This document shows, piece by piece, positions 52,135 to 61,058 of a stretch of DNA of 64,000 bases; the stretch's first letter is position 1; each line of letters starts with the position of its first letter. The position numbers and the translations under genes are program-made. The DNA is taken from contig JAGCOR010000020.1 in NCBI GenBank assembly GCA_017642585.1, positions 52,714 to 116,713 on the forward strand. Reading direction: 5' to 3'. The notes under the pieces are model-generated. The model had not been told where the DNA came from and searched no databases. It worked only from the letters and a program-made list of their open reading frames with translations. Source of the DNA: Alphaproteobacteria bacterium. Its GTDB lineage: Bacteria; Pseudomonadota; Alphaproteobacteria; Rs-D84.

Positions 52135-52979
52135 AACACATCCCTGTTCTTTTGAATGATGTTTTGGAAATGTTGGGCGATATTCATGGACGCACGATTG
52201 TAGATTGTACTTTCGGGGCTGGCGGTTATACGCGTGCTTTCTTGGAACGCGGTGCCAATGTAATCGCTTTTGACAGGGATAAAAATGTTATTGCGGATGC
52301 TGAACAAATCAAAAAAGAATATGGGGACAGATTTCGTTTTATAAATGATGAATTTTCTGCGATAAATCAATTAGATAACACTGAATTTGATGATGTGGTT
52401 TTTGATTTGGGAATATCATCAATGCAAATTGATAATGGCGACCGTGGTTTTTCTTTTCGCTTTGATGGACCATTGGATATGCGTATGGATTCAGGTGCAA
52501 AACACAGCGCACTTGATTTAATCAAAGAAAAATCCGCTGACGAATTGGCTGATATATTATATGAATATGGTGATGTGAAAAAATCGCGGTTGTTGGCTAA
52601 AATTATTAAACAAGAATTGCCGACAACGACTTTTCAGTTGCGTGATTTAATAAAAAATCCACATGATATTGCCCCTGTATTCCAGGCATTACGTATCGCG
52701 GTCAATGATGAAATGGGCCAGATAAAATCTGCATTGGAATCTGTACATAATATGTTGCGTGTGGGCGGAAAATGTGCATGTGTAACATTTCATTCAATCG
52801 AAGACAGATTGGTAAAAAATACCTTTAAACAATGGACTACAAATGTTGGCGACCCCAGATTGCCGGAAACCAAGCCTGCTGAATATAAAATGTTAAAGGT
52901 TTATATGCCATCTGACGAAGAATTAAATCAAAATCCACGTGCCAGATCTGCGCATTTGCGTGGGGTGCAGAAAGGGTAA
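52131..52979 (+). CDS. rsmH: 16S rRNA m4C1402 methyltransferase RsmH, TTG start
   Basis: The 282-residue protein (MraW) methylates N4 of C1402. Motifs are VDCTFGAGGYTRAFLERG for SAM binding, FDLGISSMQIDNGDRGFSFR, and the late CVTFHSIEDRLVKNTF. The homology starts at KHIPVLLNDVL. The TTG at 52131 is preferred, because GGAGGA lies 7 nt upstream and the TTGA overlaps the preceding stop. An in-frame ATG at 52116 would put the Shine-Dalgarno inside the coding sequence. The usual dcw neighbours (mraZ, ftsL, ftsI) are missing here. Confidence 0.95.
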   Translation: MKHIPVLLNDVLEMLGDIHGRTIVDCTFGAGGYTRAFLERGANVIAFDRDKNVIADAEQIKKEYGDRFRFINDEFSAINQLDNTEFDDVVFDLGISSMQIDNGDRGFSFRFDGPLDMRMDSGAKHSALDLIKEKSADELADILYEYGDVKKSRLLAKIIKQELPTTTFQLRDLIKNPHDIAPVFQALRIAVNDEMGQIKSALESVHNMLRVGGKCACVTFHSIEDRLVKNTFKQWTTNVGDPRLPETKPAEYKMLKVYMPSDEELNQNPRARSAHLRGVQKG

Positions 52980-52988
52980 AATATGCTA

Positions 52989-53017
52989 TTGACCTGGTTT
53001 TTGATTTTGTGTTAAAA
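52989..53017 (+). promoter_or_regulatory. Candidate promoter of the CPVC membrane module
   Basis: TTGACC (52989-52994), a 17-bp spacer and TTAAAA (53012-53017), just upstream of the gene at 53040. Confidence 0.45.
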
Positions 53018-53039
53018 TGACTGAACAAAGGAAAGAAAG

Positions 53040-53588
53040 ATGAAAAAAATATTGCAATATTCTGTGTTTTTTAGCGCGGTTTTATTGGTGTTGATGGCCA
53101 CTGCTGAAGCAGTATGCCCGGTATGTACAATCGCGATTGGTGCGGGATTAGAAGGTATGCGTATGCTGGGGGTCAAAGATATTATAACTGGTATTTGGGC
53201 CGGTGGTTTGACGGTGTCTTTGATTGGTTGGACCGCTAATTATATGAAAAAACACAATGTCCGTGGCTGGTTTTGGTATTTGTTAAATGTGTTGGTTTAT
53301 GTGGCTTTGTTGGCGGGGGTATATTTTGTGCCATCTGACAACCCAATTGTAAAATGGTGGGATAATTGCATGTGGGGTATGGATCAATTCTTGTTGGGTA
53401 TCATTGTTGGTGCCGTAACATTTATATTGATGGAATTGTGGTATGTTCATATCAAGAAAAACAATGGTGGACATGCCCTGTTCCCATTTCAAAAGGTTGT
53501 GATGCCTTTTGGTGGGCTGTTGTTTATGACGGTTGTATTTTTAGCAATTATCAAATGGTTGCCAAAAATCGGGATTGTTTTGTGCTAA
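53040..53588 (+). CDS. Membrane protein with N-terminal CPVC motif, unknown
   Basis: The 182-residue protein has a signal-like first helix ending at about residue 23. The motif EAVCPVCTIAIGAGLEGMRMLG follows immediately at the membrane, then about four more helices and a last helix ending in Cys. The CxxC pair and lack of a thioredoxin fold suggest a redox or metal role, but this is inference. I recall similar CPVCT proteins in candidate-phyla (CPR) genomes. AAAGGAAAG precedes the ATG. The partner gene follows after 22 bp. Confidence 0.72.
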   Translation: MKKILQYSVFFSAVLLVLMATAEAVCPVCTIAIGAGLEGMRMLGVKDIITGIWAGGLTVSLIGWTANYMKKHNVRGWFWYLLNVLVYVALLAGVYFVPSDNPIVKWWDNCMWGMDQFLLGIIVGAVTFILMELWYVHIKKNNGGHALFPFQKVVMPFGGLLFMTVVFLAIIKWLPKIGIVLC

Positions 53589-53610
53589 TTGAAAACGAAA
53601 GGAAGTATTG

Positions 53611-54210
53611 ATGAAAAAAGCTGATAAAAAATTATCTATGGAAGAAATGATTTCAAAATTGGATGCTGCAAAAAAGGCTAATCCTTTGGATTTGTCATCT
53701 GATCAAGATTTATCTATTGCTTTGATGAATTTGGTTTCATTGGAAGAACATTTCTTTTTCAGTGGTGCAAAAACCGGCAAAGTTGGTTTTTATGATTTGA
53801 TTAACACTGTTCGCAATATGCGTAAAGAATTGATGGAACGTATTGTTAAAAAATCTGGCCCAGAAGATGGCGAAGTTTGGTGCATTTCTAAACATTTGTT
53901 GGCTGCTTCTATGCGCTTGTATGAAGTCGGTACAAAGGCAATGGGTGCGGGGCGCAAAAAAGATGCATATGAAATGTTTTCACGCGCATATGATTTGTAT
54001 TCTCTGTTTTGGGGATTGAATATGCATTTGATTGATTTGGATGGTGTTCATGAATCTATCCCAGATTTTTATGACGGCGCATCTAAACAGTGCAAAACGC
54101 CAGAAGCCGAAAAAAAGGCTGTAAAACCAGTTGAAACAGGTGAAAAAAAGAGCGCTGTTAAACGTTTGGGCCAATGGGTTAAAAATGCGGTTAATTGTTG
54201 TATCGAATAA
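53611..54210 (+). CDS. Soluble partner of the CPVC membrane protein, unknown
   Basis: The 199-residue helical protein has a highly structured core (SLEEHFFFSGAKTGKVGFYD, RNMRKELMERIV, GEVWCISKHLLAASMRLYEV, AYDLYSLFWGLNMHLID) and a charged C-terminus. The core looks like a conserved family, and I recall related sequences in CPR bacteria beside CPVC membrane proteins. GAAAGGAAG precedes the ATG at 53611. The function is unknown. The single Cys in EVWCISKH and two near the end (AVNCCIE) may matter given the partner. Confidence 0.7.
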   Translation: MKKADKKLSMEEMISKLDAAKKANPLDLSSDQDLSIALMNLVSLEEHFFFSGAKTGKVGFYDLINTVRNMRKELMERIVKKSGPEDGEVWCISKHLLAASMRLYEVGTKAMGAGRKKDAYEMFSRAYDLYSLFWGLNMHLIDLDGVHESIPDFYDGASKQCKTPEAEKKAVKPVETGEKKSAVKRLGQWVKNAVNCCIE

Positions 54211-54214
54211 ACAC

Positions 54215-54244
54215 TTGATTTGATACACCGAAAAATGATAGAAT
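54215..54244 (+). promoter_or_regulatory. Candidate promoter of paralogue B
   Basis: TTGATT (54215-54220), an 18-bp spacer and TAGAAT (54239-54244), 22 bp upstream of the GTG start. Confidence 0.5.
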
Positions 54245-54266
54245 ACACAAGAAAGAGATTGTTAAC

Positions 54267-56903
54267 GTGGCGGGAATTATAAAGAATTTTATCAAAATTT
54301 TTTGCATTGCTACATTCATGCCTGTGGCGGTTTTCGCGGACCAGGCGCCAAATTTACGTGGTGGAACGGCGCGCAGTAAAGCCGTTGTTACTGAATCGGA
54401 TACTAATTCTTCTATAAGACGCAATGCCACTTCTGTTATTGCAAGAACCGCCGCGAAAAATAATAGAAAGGATCGCAAAGTTGTCAGTGCCAGAAATGTG
54501 ACTGCGCGTTCAACAACTGTTCGTGCGCGTTCTCCTGAAAAAGTTACGGTCAGTTCCGCAAATGCTTCACGTGCGGCGGTCTCTAAGAAAGTTAATGTTG
54601 GTCGCGCGGCTGCATCAAATGTGGTAAGAATGGCCGCATCGGGCAGTAAATATTCTCGCGCTGCAAAATCTCCAAACAAGGCGCGTGCAACGGCTGTCTT
54701 TAATGATGTCAGCAAGATTGGCGGTGGATATGCATCTTGTCGCGATTCGTATGCAACATGTATGGATCAATTTTGTGCTGTGGCAAACGACACATACAGA
54801 CGTTGTTTTTGTAGTGACAGATTTACGGTGTTTCGTGATACTGCCGATGCTTTGGAAACAGCGTTGAGCATGTTGGCGGATTTCCAAGATAATAATTTAA
54901 ATGCTGTGGATAAAACCGCAGAAGAAGTTAATGCGATGTATTCTGCATCCGAAGGTGAAGCTGCTATCAAACGTGATACCAGTGCATCACAAAAATTGTT
55001 GAATAATATTGCGGATGTTTTGTCTGGTAAAAAGAAAACATATTCTTCAAAGAAATCGTATTCAACTCCTATGGATACGGGGGTTGGTGTTTTAGATTTG
55101 GGCAGTTTTGGCAGTGGCAGTTCATCTGATGATATTTGGGGTGGCAGTTCTTCTACGTTTTCTGATAATGCAAATAGTATATTTAATACTCGCGGTAAGG
55201 TTGAAACTAATTTGTCCGACATGGAAGGTGCGGAATTATATTCTAACGCCAACAGACAATGTATGGAAATAACCCGAAATGAATGTAACAGTGATGCTAT
55301 GTTTAATTTGGCACGTTCCGCCTATTCTATCATGATTACACAAGATTGTAATTTGTATGAAAAGAACATAGATGCCAAGAAAGAATCTGTGCAACAAACG
55401 GTCAGAACCGCTGAAAAATATTTACGCGAAGCCAGATTGGAAGAATATCATGCCCATAATTCCAAGGACGTTAATGATTGTTTAGCCAAGGTTGAAACTG
55501 CAATCAAACAACCAACCGCTTGCGGACCAAATTATGAAAGATGTTTGGATTATACTGGACAGTATATCAATTTAACAACCGGGGAACCCATCTATTCCAA
55601 AGCTTTGTTTGGTTTGAGTAATTTGATTGTTTTAGATGGCACTGCGGATGTTTTAAAAGCAAATGATGGCTTTGACAAATTCTTGGAAGAAAAAAAGATG
55701 TTTGTTACCCAGGCATTAGATTCATGCCGTTCTATTGCTGATACTGTGTGGTATGAATTTAAAAGAACAGCATTAATTCAAATTGCCCAGGCGCAAGATG
55801 CCAAGATAGAAGATGTCAAAGCGTCGTGCGTTCAAACAATGAAAAACTGTTATGACAAACAAACTGGTGATTTAAATGAATTGGGTGGCGAAGATTCTGT
55901 GAAATTAACGGGTGCAATATCTGCGATTGCTGCACATGATATGTGCAAAGACCAGGTGTTGGCTTGTGCTGCATTATATGGAAATCCCGATTCGTGTGTC
56001 TATGATGATGCAACGAAGACAATTAAAGATAAAGATGGTGGTTGCGGATTGAAATCTTTATTGGCATACGTTAACACAGTTGATTCTGTGAAAGTTGCCC
56101 AAGGATGCGAAACTTCTATGCGTGAATATGCAAAAGAATTGTGCGATCCTGCAGATGGTGAACACTCTTATCCATGGGGATGCAGATTAAGAACACCAGG
56201 ACAAGTACGAGTATTGTTGGCAGATAGAGCCGAACTGTTTTGTGGTAAAAAATTGATTGTAGATCCAGAAAAGGAAGAAGAAAAAGATGCAGTTGGGGGT
56301 GAAGGTGATGAAGAACCAACAGAACCACAATTAAATGATGTGGATCAATCTTTGATTACTGGTATTACAGATCCAGCTGTGGTCATAAGTAAAATTGTTA
56401 AGGAAATTAAACGTGATTTACAAATGGAATTAAGTCGGGAATGTTATTCTGTGACAGGTGAAGGAAGAGTTGTATGGGCCAGTAATGATAATTTCAAAGG
56501 GTCAGGAATTGATGTGGACGATGTGTTAAAAATACCATCAGCGTGGATGAAAGCTGTTTTTGGAACAGATTCTGATTTAGGATCTTTAAAAGATACTGTT
56601 GGAAATGGTTCTAATTTAGACCAATCAAATAAATACAGCAGAATTAGTTATGGTGTACATGGATTTGATATAACCGTTCCTGGAACCGGTATTACATTTA
56701 AAACCTATACCAATAATCGTGGTACACTGTCGCTTGGATGGGGATTGTGTTTGATACCATCTGTGCGGTTGATGTGTAATATGGAACCTTTGGGAACATA
56801 TAATAAATCAAAAGATACCTGCGATTTCCAAGATAAATGGTATGATGATAAATGTAAAGAATTGGGCGGTTATATAACTGGTGGTAAATGTTATCTGAAA
56901 TAA
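54267..56903 (+). CDS. Very large secreted Cys-containing protein, paralogue B (unknown family)
   Basis: The 878-residue protein starts at GTG (54267) with a signal peptide (AGIIKNFIKIFCIATFMPVAVFA, cleavage before DQ). A basic Arg/Ala/Ser/Val-rich segment follows (about 30-145), then a body homologous to the protein at 11981-14632. Shared blocks are CMDQFC with DTYRRCFCSDR, SASEGEAAI, TQDCN, CGPNYERCLDYTGQYINLTTGEPI and ALDSCRSIADTVW. Unique parts are a Ser/Gly-rich insert (about 270-310) and a C-terminal domain with about six Cys ending in GGKCYLK. It is followed by another Cys-rich secreted protein after 9 bp. The family is unknown to me. Confidence 0.85.
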   Translation: MAGIIKNFIKIFCIATFMPVAVFADQAPNLRGGTARSKAVVTESDTNSSIRRNATSVIARTAAKNNRKDRKVVSARNVTARSTTVRARSPEKVTVSSANASRAAVSKKVNVGRAAASNVVRMAASGSKYSRAAKSPNKARATAVFNDVSKIGGGYASCRDSYATCMDQFCAVANDTYRRCFCSDRFTVFRDTADALETALSMLADFQDNNLNAVDKTAEEVNAMYSASEGEAAIKRDTSASQKLLNNIADVLSGKKKTYSSKKSYSTPMDTGVGVLDLGSFGSGSSSDDIWGGSSSTFSDNANSIFNTRGKVETNLSDMEGAELYSNANRQCMEITRNECNSDAMFNLARSAYSIMITQDCNLYEKNIDAKKESVQQTVRTAEKYLREARLEEYHAHNSKDVNDCLAKVETAIKQPTACGPNYERCLDYTGQYINLTTGEPIYSKALFGLSNLIVLDGTADVLKANDGFDKFLEEKKMFVTQALDSCRSIADTVWYEFKRTALIQIAQAQDAKIEDVKASCVQTMKNCYDKQTGDLNELGGEDSVKLTGAISAIAAHDMCKDQVLACAALYGNPDSCVYDDATKTIKDKDGGCGLKSLLAYVNTVDSVKVAQGCETSMREYAKELCDPADGEHSYPWGCRLRTPGQVRVLLADRAELFCGKKLIVDPEKEEEKDAVGGEGDEEPTEPQLNDVDQSLITGITDPAVVISKIVKEIKRDLQMELSRECYSVTGEGRVVWASNDNFKGSGIDVDDVLKIPSAWMKAVFGTDSDLGSLKDTVGNGSNLDQSNKYSRISYGVHGFDITVPGTGITFKTYTNNRGTLSLGWGLCLIPSVRLMCNMEPLGTYNKSKDTCDFQDKWYDDKCKELGGYITGGKCYLK

Positions 56904-56912
56904 GGTTTATAA

Positions 56913-58145
56913 ATGAAAAAGATTGCTTTGATTTTGTCTTTACTTATTGTGCCGGGTATTGTTTTGGCAGGTGAGAGTTGGTATTGGACAGAAGATATGG
57001 GGTTTGATTCACATGATTCTGTGTGGGGAAAACCTACGGTTAATGATACCATTGTAGAAAGTTCAAGTAATGTCGGTGAATTTGAAATAAACCCTAAAAA
57101 TATAACACAGTACCATAATCAAGAAGAACAAAATAAGACTTTTCGAACGTTTGTGGCATTTGTTGCGCACGAAATTGCAACGCATGGTGCCAAATTTTGT
57201 TTGACTCAGATAGGAACATGGTATGGTTCTCAGAAACATGTGATTTATTATCAAAATCCGTATGTTCCGGGCAGTTTTCAGTGTGCTTGGTTTTGTGAAC
57301 CCGGTTATGATGGTTACAGATGTCATGACGAAACCAGTGCCGCATCGGCATGTGATGCTGTGAATTATAAAAAAGTGCACGACGATGAATGGAAGACAGG
57401 GTTAAAACCGGAGAAGTGGTGGAACAGAGCCGGTGCTGCACACCAGGTTAAATTTTATGCATCTAAATACACGGTCAGTGGCTTTTTACAACAAGTTATT
57501 TTGGGTGCAACTGAATTTAAAGAACATGGTTTGGTTGTAAAACCAATACTGTTGTCAACCAACGGTACATCTACGTCGTTGGGATTGGCATCAACACCTG
57601 CAAATGGTGTGACAAAGACACTGTGTGCCCAAGGATTCACAAAGAATGATAAATGTGAAATGTCCAGTGGAACATGTGGTGGTGATATTCCATGGTGCAG
57701 ATATTTTCGTGAAAACAAAGAATGGGGACAATTTGTTGCAAACGGTTATGATTCAACATTGCATTACAAAGAACCATCAGAAGAATGGATTGATACAAAT
57801 GATAAATCAAAGGGAAAACAAGCATGTTACAGTCCAAAATGTAAAAATGGTATGAATTTTGGGACTGATTTGAAATGCAGTTCTTGTGCGGACACAGTTA
57901 TGGGGGGATTTTGTGATATTGACGGAAATGCAAATAAAGGCAAATGCATGAATTGTAATATTGGTCAATATTTCGACAAAGAAACATGTGAATGTAAACA
58001 AATGAGTACGATTATTGACAAGAAATATTTGGTCAGCGGCCCATATGATAATAAACAATGTTGGACGATTGCTGATACAACAGAATACAAGACATGTGTT
58101 ACAGGAAAAGCACCAGAAGAAAACAATTCGAATTCTGGATCGTAA
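56913..58145 (+). CDS. Secreted Cys-rich protein with EGF-like segment, unknown
   Basis: The 410-residue protein has a signal peptide (MKKIALILSLLIVPGIVLA). An N-terminal domain follows (Trp/Tyr-rich), then a segment CAWFCEPGYDGYRC that resembles an EGF-like finger, a central domain, and a C-terminal cluster of CxxC-type pairs (CSSCADTVMGGFC, GKCMNCNIG, CECKQ). About 24 Cys point to disulfides outside the cytoplasm. It starts 9 bp after the large protein at 54267-56903 and shares its transcript, so the two products may assemble together. No known family. Confidence 0.78.
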   Translation: MKKIALILSLLIVPGIVLAGESWYWTEDMGFDSHDSVWGKPTVNDTIVESSSNVGEFEINPKNITQYHNQEEQNKTFRTFVAFVAHEIATHGAKFCLTQIGTWYGSQKHVIYYQNPYVPGSFQCAWFCEPGYDGYRCHDETSAASACDAVNYKKVHDDEWKTGLKPEKWWNRAGAAHQVKFYASKYTVSGFLQQVILGATEFKEHGLVVKPILLSTNGTSTSLGLASTPANGVTKTLCAQGFTKNDKCEMSSGTCGGDIPWCRYFRENKEWGQFVANGYDSTLHYKEPSEEWIDTNDKSKGKQACYSPKCKNGMNFGTDLKCSSCADTVMGGFCDIDGNANKGKCMNCNIGQYFDKETCECKQMSTIIDKKYLVSGPYDNKQCWTIADTTEYKTCVTGKAPEENNSNSGS

Positions 58146-58154
58146 GATAAAATT

Positions 58155-58180
58155 AAAACCGCCGTTTTGGCGGTTTTTTA
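58155..58180. terminator. Bidirectional intrinsic terminator
   Basis: AAAACCGCC-GTTTT-GGCGGTTTT, with T-runs on both strands, between convergent genes. Confidence 0.88.
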
Positions 58181-58198
58181 ATAATCTGGTTTACAACC

Positions 58199-58615
58199 CT
58201 ATTCGGCCGTTTTGTTTAATGTTTTTAACATATTCATAATCATCGCACGCTGTTCGTCAGATGGCAAATTCCAATACAAACTGACCAATTGCAAAGATTC
58301 ATTTTTCGCCAATGGGTCGTCGGTTTTTTGTTCAGATACCCGCATAGAACGATTGGTTTTTGTTTCAGGTGGAAAATTTCCGGGTAATCCCATAAAGAAA
58401 AACGCAACGGATGTTTCCAATGCCTGACTTAAATCAAACAGACGAGATGCAGGAATTCGATTGCCCGCGGTTTCGTATTTCTGTATCTGTTGAAAACTGA
58501 CCCCACAACGTTTTGCCAAATCAGATTGAGACATTCCCAACATAACTCTGCGTAATTGTAAACGTTGGGCTATGTGTTGGTCTACTGATGTGATAACAAG
58601 TGGTTTTCGAGACAT
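58199..58615 (-). CDS. XRE-family transcriptional regulator
   Basis: The 138-residue protein has an N-terminal HTH_3 domain (about 12-68, LRRVMLGMSQSDLAKRCGVS then FQQIQKYETAGNRIPASRL). A short C-terminal region with a LYWNLPSDEQRAMIMNML helix follows. This form, with VDxHIxxRLxxRR before the HTH and FDLSxxL...FFF after it, is common in alphaproteobacteria. It binds DNA as a dimer; targets are unknown. AGGA lies 6-7 nt upstream of the ATG. Confidence 0.92.
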   Translation of the reverse strand: MSRKPLVITSVDQHIAQRLQLRRVMLGMSQSDLAKRCGVSFQQIQKYETAGNRIPASRLFDLSQALETSVAFFFMGLPGNFPPETKTNRSMRVSEQKTDDPLAKNESLQLVSLYWNLPSDEQRAMIMNMLKTLNKTAE

Positions 58616-58751
58616 TTGAAATCCTATTTGTTAGTTATAATTTAAGAAAACTTTCCTTGTTTTTATATATACAATTTTTCTTTTTATTTTGCAATCAAAA
58701 AAGCATTGTGATAGAATTTTGGAACGATAAAGATAAATAATGGAGAAAATG

Positions 58752-60224
58752 ATGAATAAACCTGTGGTGCTGTGTATTTTAGACGGTGTTGGCGTCAGTG
58801 AACAAAAGGAACATAATGCTGTGGCATTGGCTAAAATGCCCTATTTTAATAAACTGATAAAAAAGTATCCTAACTCTTTATTACGCGCCAGTGGAACGGC
58901 GGTCGGGTTACCTGGAAATTTAATGGGTAATTCAGAGGTTGGGCATATTTGCATTGGTGCCGGTCGTGTTGTTATGCAATATTTATTGCGTTTTTCACGT
59001 GAAGATTGGAACAAAAATAAACCACTGAATAAATTCATATCCGATGTTAAACGTGATGGTGGTATTGTTCATTTTGCAGGTTTAATGTCCGACGGACGTG
59101 TGCATTCCGATGTTCGTGATGAAATGGTTATTGTAAAGCATATTTTGGATGCTGGATTACGTGTTTGTATGCATTTTATTGGTGATGGTCGTGATACGCC
59201 ACCGCGTTCTGCTTTGAAATATGTTCGTTTGATTAAACGGACTTTGGCAAAATATTTTGCGGACGGTCGTGTGTTCTTTGGAACGTTGTCTGGTCGTTAT
59301 TACACCATGGACAGAAATAAAAATATGGATCGCACCGAATTGGCGTTTAATGCATTGGCACGCGCTAAATCTGAATACAGTGCAGATAATATCGAAGATG
59401 CCATTAAACAAAATTATGCCAACGATATAACAGACGAATTTTTCAAACCTACATTGATAAACGCAGTTCCAATTACCAAGAAAGACGGATTCATTTTTGG
59501 AAATTATCGCAGTGATCGCGCCCGTCAAATTGTTCGTGCTATGTTGGATACTGGTTGCCATATGTTATGTTTTTCACAATATGGCGAAGGGTTAAATGAA
59601 AAATGTCCCGCGATTTTAGAGGATATTTCTGTTAATAATACTTTGGGTGATGTGGTTGCTAAATCTGGATTAACCCAGTTACGTATTGCCGAGACCGAAA
59701 AATACAATCATGTAACCTATTTTATGGATGCAGAAAGAACAATTGATTTTAATGGCGAAGAAAAAGTATTGATTGATTCCCCCGCTGTTGCGACATTTGA
59801 TATGAAACCTGAAATGTCTGCATATGAAATTACAGATGCCCTGATTCCACGTTTATCAAAATTTGATGTGGTCATAATGAATTTTGCAAATGGCGATATG
59901 GTTGGGCATACAGGTAATGAAAAAGCAACAATCAAAGCCATGCAGGTTTTGGATGAACAATTATCAAAAATCGTGCCAGAGGTTTTAAAATTAGGTGGTC
60001 AAATGTTGATTATTGCCGATCATGGTAACGCAGAAAAAATGTGGGATGATAAAAGCAATTCCCCATGGACTGCACATACAAATAACAAAGTGCGTGCAAT
60101 TATGGTTTCTGAACCAATGGTCAAAAAAATCAAAAACGGTGGTTTGGCGGATGTCGCACCAACTATTTTGAAATTGTTGGGCATTAAACAGCCAAAAGAT
60201 ATGACTGGAAAAGCGTTGATATAA
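58752..60224 (+). CDS. gpmI: 2,3-bisphosphoglycerate-independent phosphoglycerate mutase
   Basis: The 490-residue manganese metalloenzyme interconverts 2- and 3-phosphoglycerate. It has VVLCILDGVGVSE at the N-terminus with the metal Asp, and the phosphoserine motif GNSEVGHICIGAGR. FHFIGDGRDTPP-like (here HFIGDGRDTPPRSA) follows in the phosphatase/transferase domains, and the late metal site is IIADHGNAEKM. GGAG (58742-58745) precedes tandem ATG codons at 58749 and 58752. The ATG at 58740 contains part of this site and is less likely. It is divergent from the XRE gene. Confidence 0.96.
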   Translation: MNKPVVLCILDGVGVSEQKEHNAVALAKMPYFNKLIKKYPNSLLRASGTAVGLPGNLMGNSEVGHICIGAGRVVMQYLLRFSREDWNKNKPLNKFISDVKRDGGIVHFAGLMSDGRVHSDVRDEMVIVKHILDAGLRVCMHFIGDGRDTPPRSALKYVRLIKRTLAKYFADGRVFFGTLSGRYYTMDRNKNMDRTELAFNALARAKSEYSADNIEDAIKQNYANDITDEFFKPTLINAVPITKKDGFIFGNYRSDRARQIVRAMLDTGCHMLCFSQYGEGLNEKCPAILEDISVNNTLGDVVAKSGLTQLRIAETEKYNHVTYFMDAERTIDFNGEEKVLIDSPAVATFDMKPEMSAYEITDALIPRLSKFDVVIMNFANGDMVGHTGNEKATIKAMQVLDEQLSKIVPEVLKLGGQMLIIADHGNAEKMWDDKSNSPWTAHTNNKVRAIMVSEPMVKKIKNGGLADVAPTILKLLGIKQPKDMTGKALI

Positions 60225-60227
60225 AAC

Positions 60228-60252
60228 AAAACCCGCATTTTGCGGGTTTTTA
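60228..60252. terminator. Bidirectional intrinsic terminator
   Basis: AAACCCGC-ATTTT-GCGGGTTT with flanking A and T tracts, between gpmI and the convergent gene. Confidence 0.85.
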
Positions 60253-60253
60253 A

Positions 60254-61015
60254 TTATCTTTGGGAACTTAATACCAATTCGGTCAACATATTATCGATTG
60301 TGATATTTCGCAACACGTTGTATTGGGTGTAATCTCTGAAAGATGATATACGTTCAACCAATAATTTATCGCCGGGGCGCGAAAATACCAACAAATTTGA
60401 TGGTTTTACATCCATTGATACATACCCAAATTTAGGACTTTCCACCAACATCCATCTGGATGCAGGAATATTTGTTTCATTCAAAGAATTAACGCCTGTA
60501 ACAATAACGTCTTCAAAAACACCTTCATTGTTGTTTACGATATATTCGTACGCTGGGTGTTTTGCACCGGTAGTATGATTATACATCATATTGAACATCA
60601 AGAAATTTGATGCTTTTGCGGTTGGCGCTTCGTCCCTTGGGTCATTGTATTTAAACACAGATACCGTATCGCCACGTTTTACTGGCAATCCTGGTTTGCC
60701 TGTGTCTACATTTGTGAAGAAATATCCGGAAAATTTACCAAACAGTGCAACACGTTTAAATTGTTTAACAGGATTTATTTGTTTTGAACAAACGACGGTT
60801 GCAATGTCTGTTTTGCTTTCGTCATATTGTTCATTTAATGGGTTTAAATCGGAATCCCTGAAATCGCCAATTCTGTATTCTTGGTCTGAACATAAATGCA
60901 AATGAGTTGTTTTAAAAGTGGATTTATAACAATCTGCCGCAACAAGAGTGTATAAATATTCCCTTGTTTTGTTTATATATTCTTTATCTGCAATAATCCA
61001 TTTATCGTTTAACAT
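60254..61015 (-). CDS. Hypothetical soluble protein
   Basis: The 253-residue protein (start MLNDKWIIADKEYINKTREY) has no signal peptide and looks beta-rich in its second half, with GKPGLPVKRGDTVSVFKYND and VSMDVKPSNLLVFSRPGDKL. Three Cys are scattered. It lies 43 bp after tadA on the same strand. No catalytic motif or family recognised. Confidence 0.62.
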   Translation of the reverse strand: MLNDKWIIADKEYINKTREYLYTLVAADCYKSTFKTTHLHLCSDQEYRIGDFRDSDLNPLNEQYDESKTDIATVVCSKQINPVKQFKRVALFGKFSGYFFTNVDTGKPGLPVKRGDTVSVFKYNDPRDEAPTAKASNFLMFNMMYNHTTGAKHPAYEYIVNNNEGVFEDVIVTGVNSLNETNIPASRWMLVESPKFGYVSMDVKPSNLLVFSRPGDKLLVERISSFRDYTQYNVLRNITIDNMLTELVLSSQR

Positions 61016-61058
61016 GATTTAAATCTCTGCTTTTTGACAAAAAATAGAACAGAAAAGA

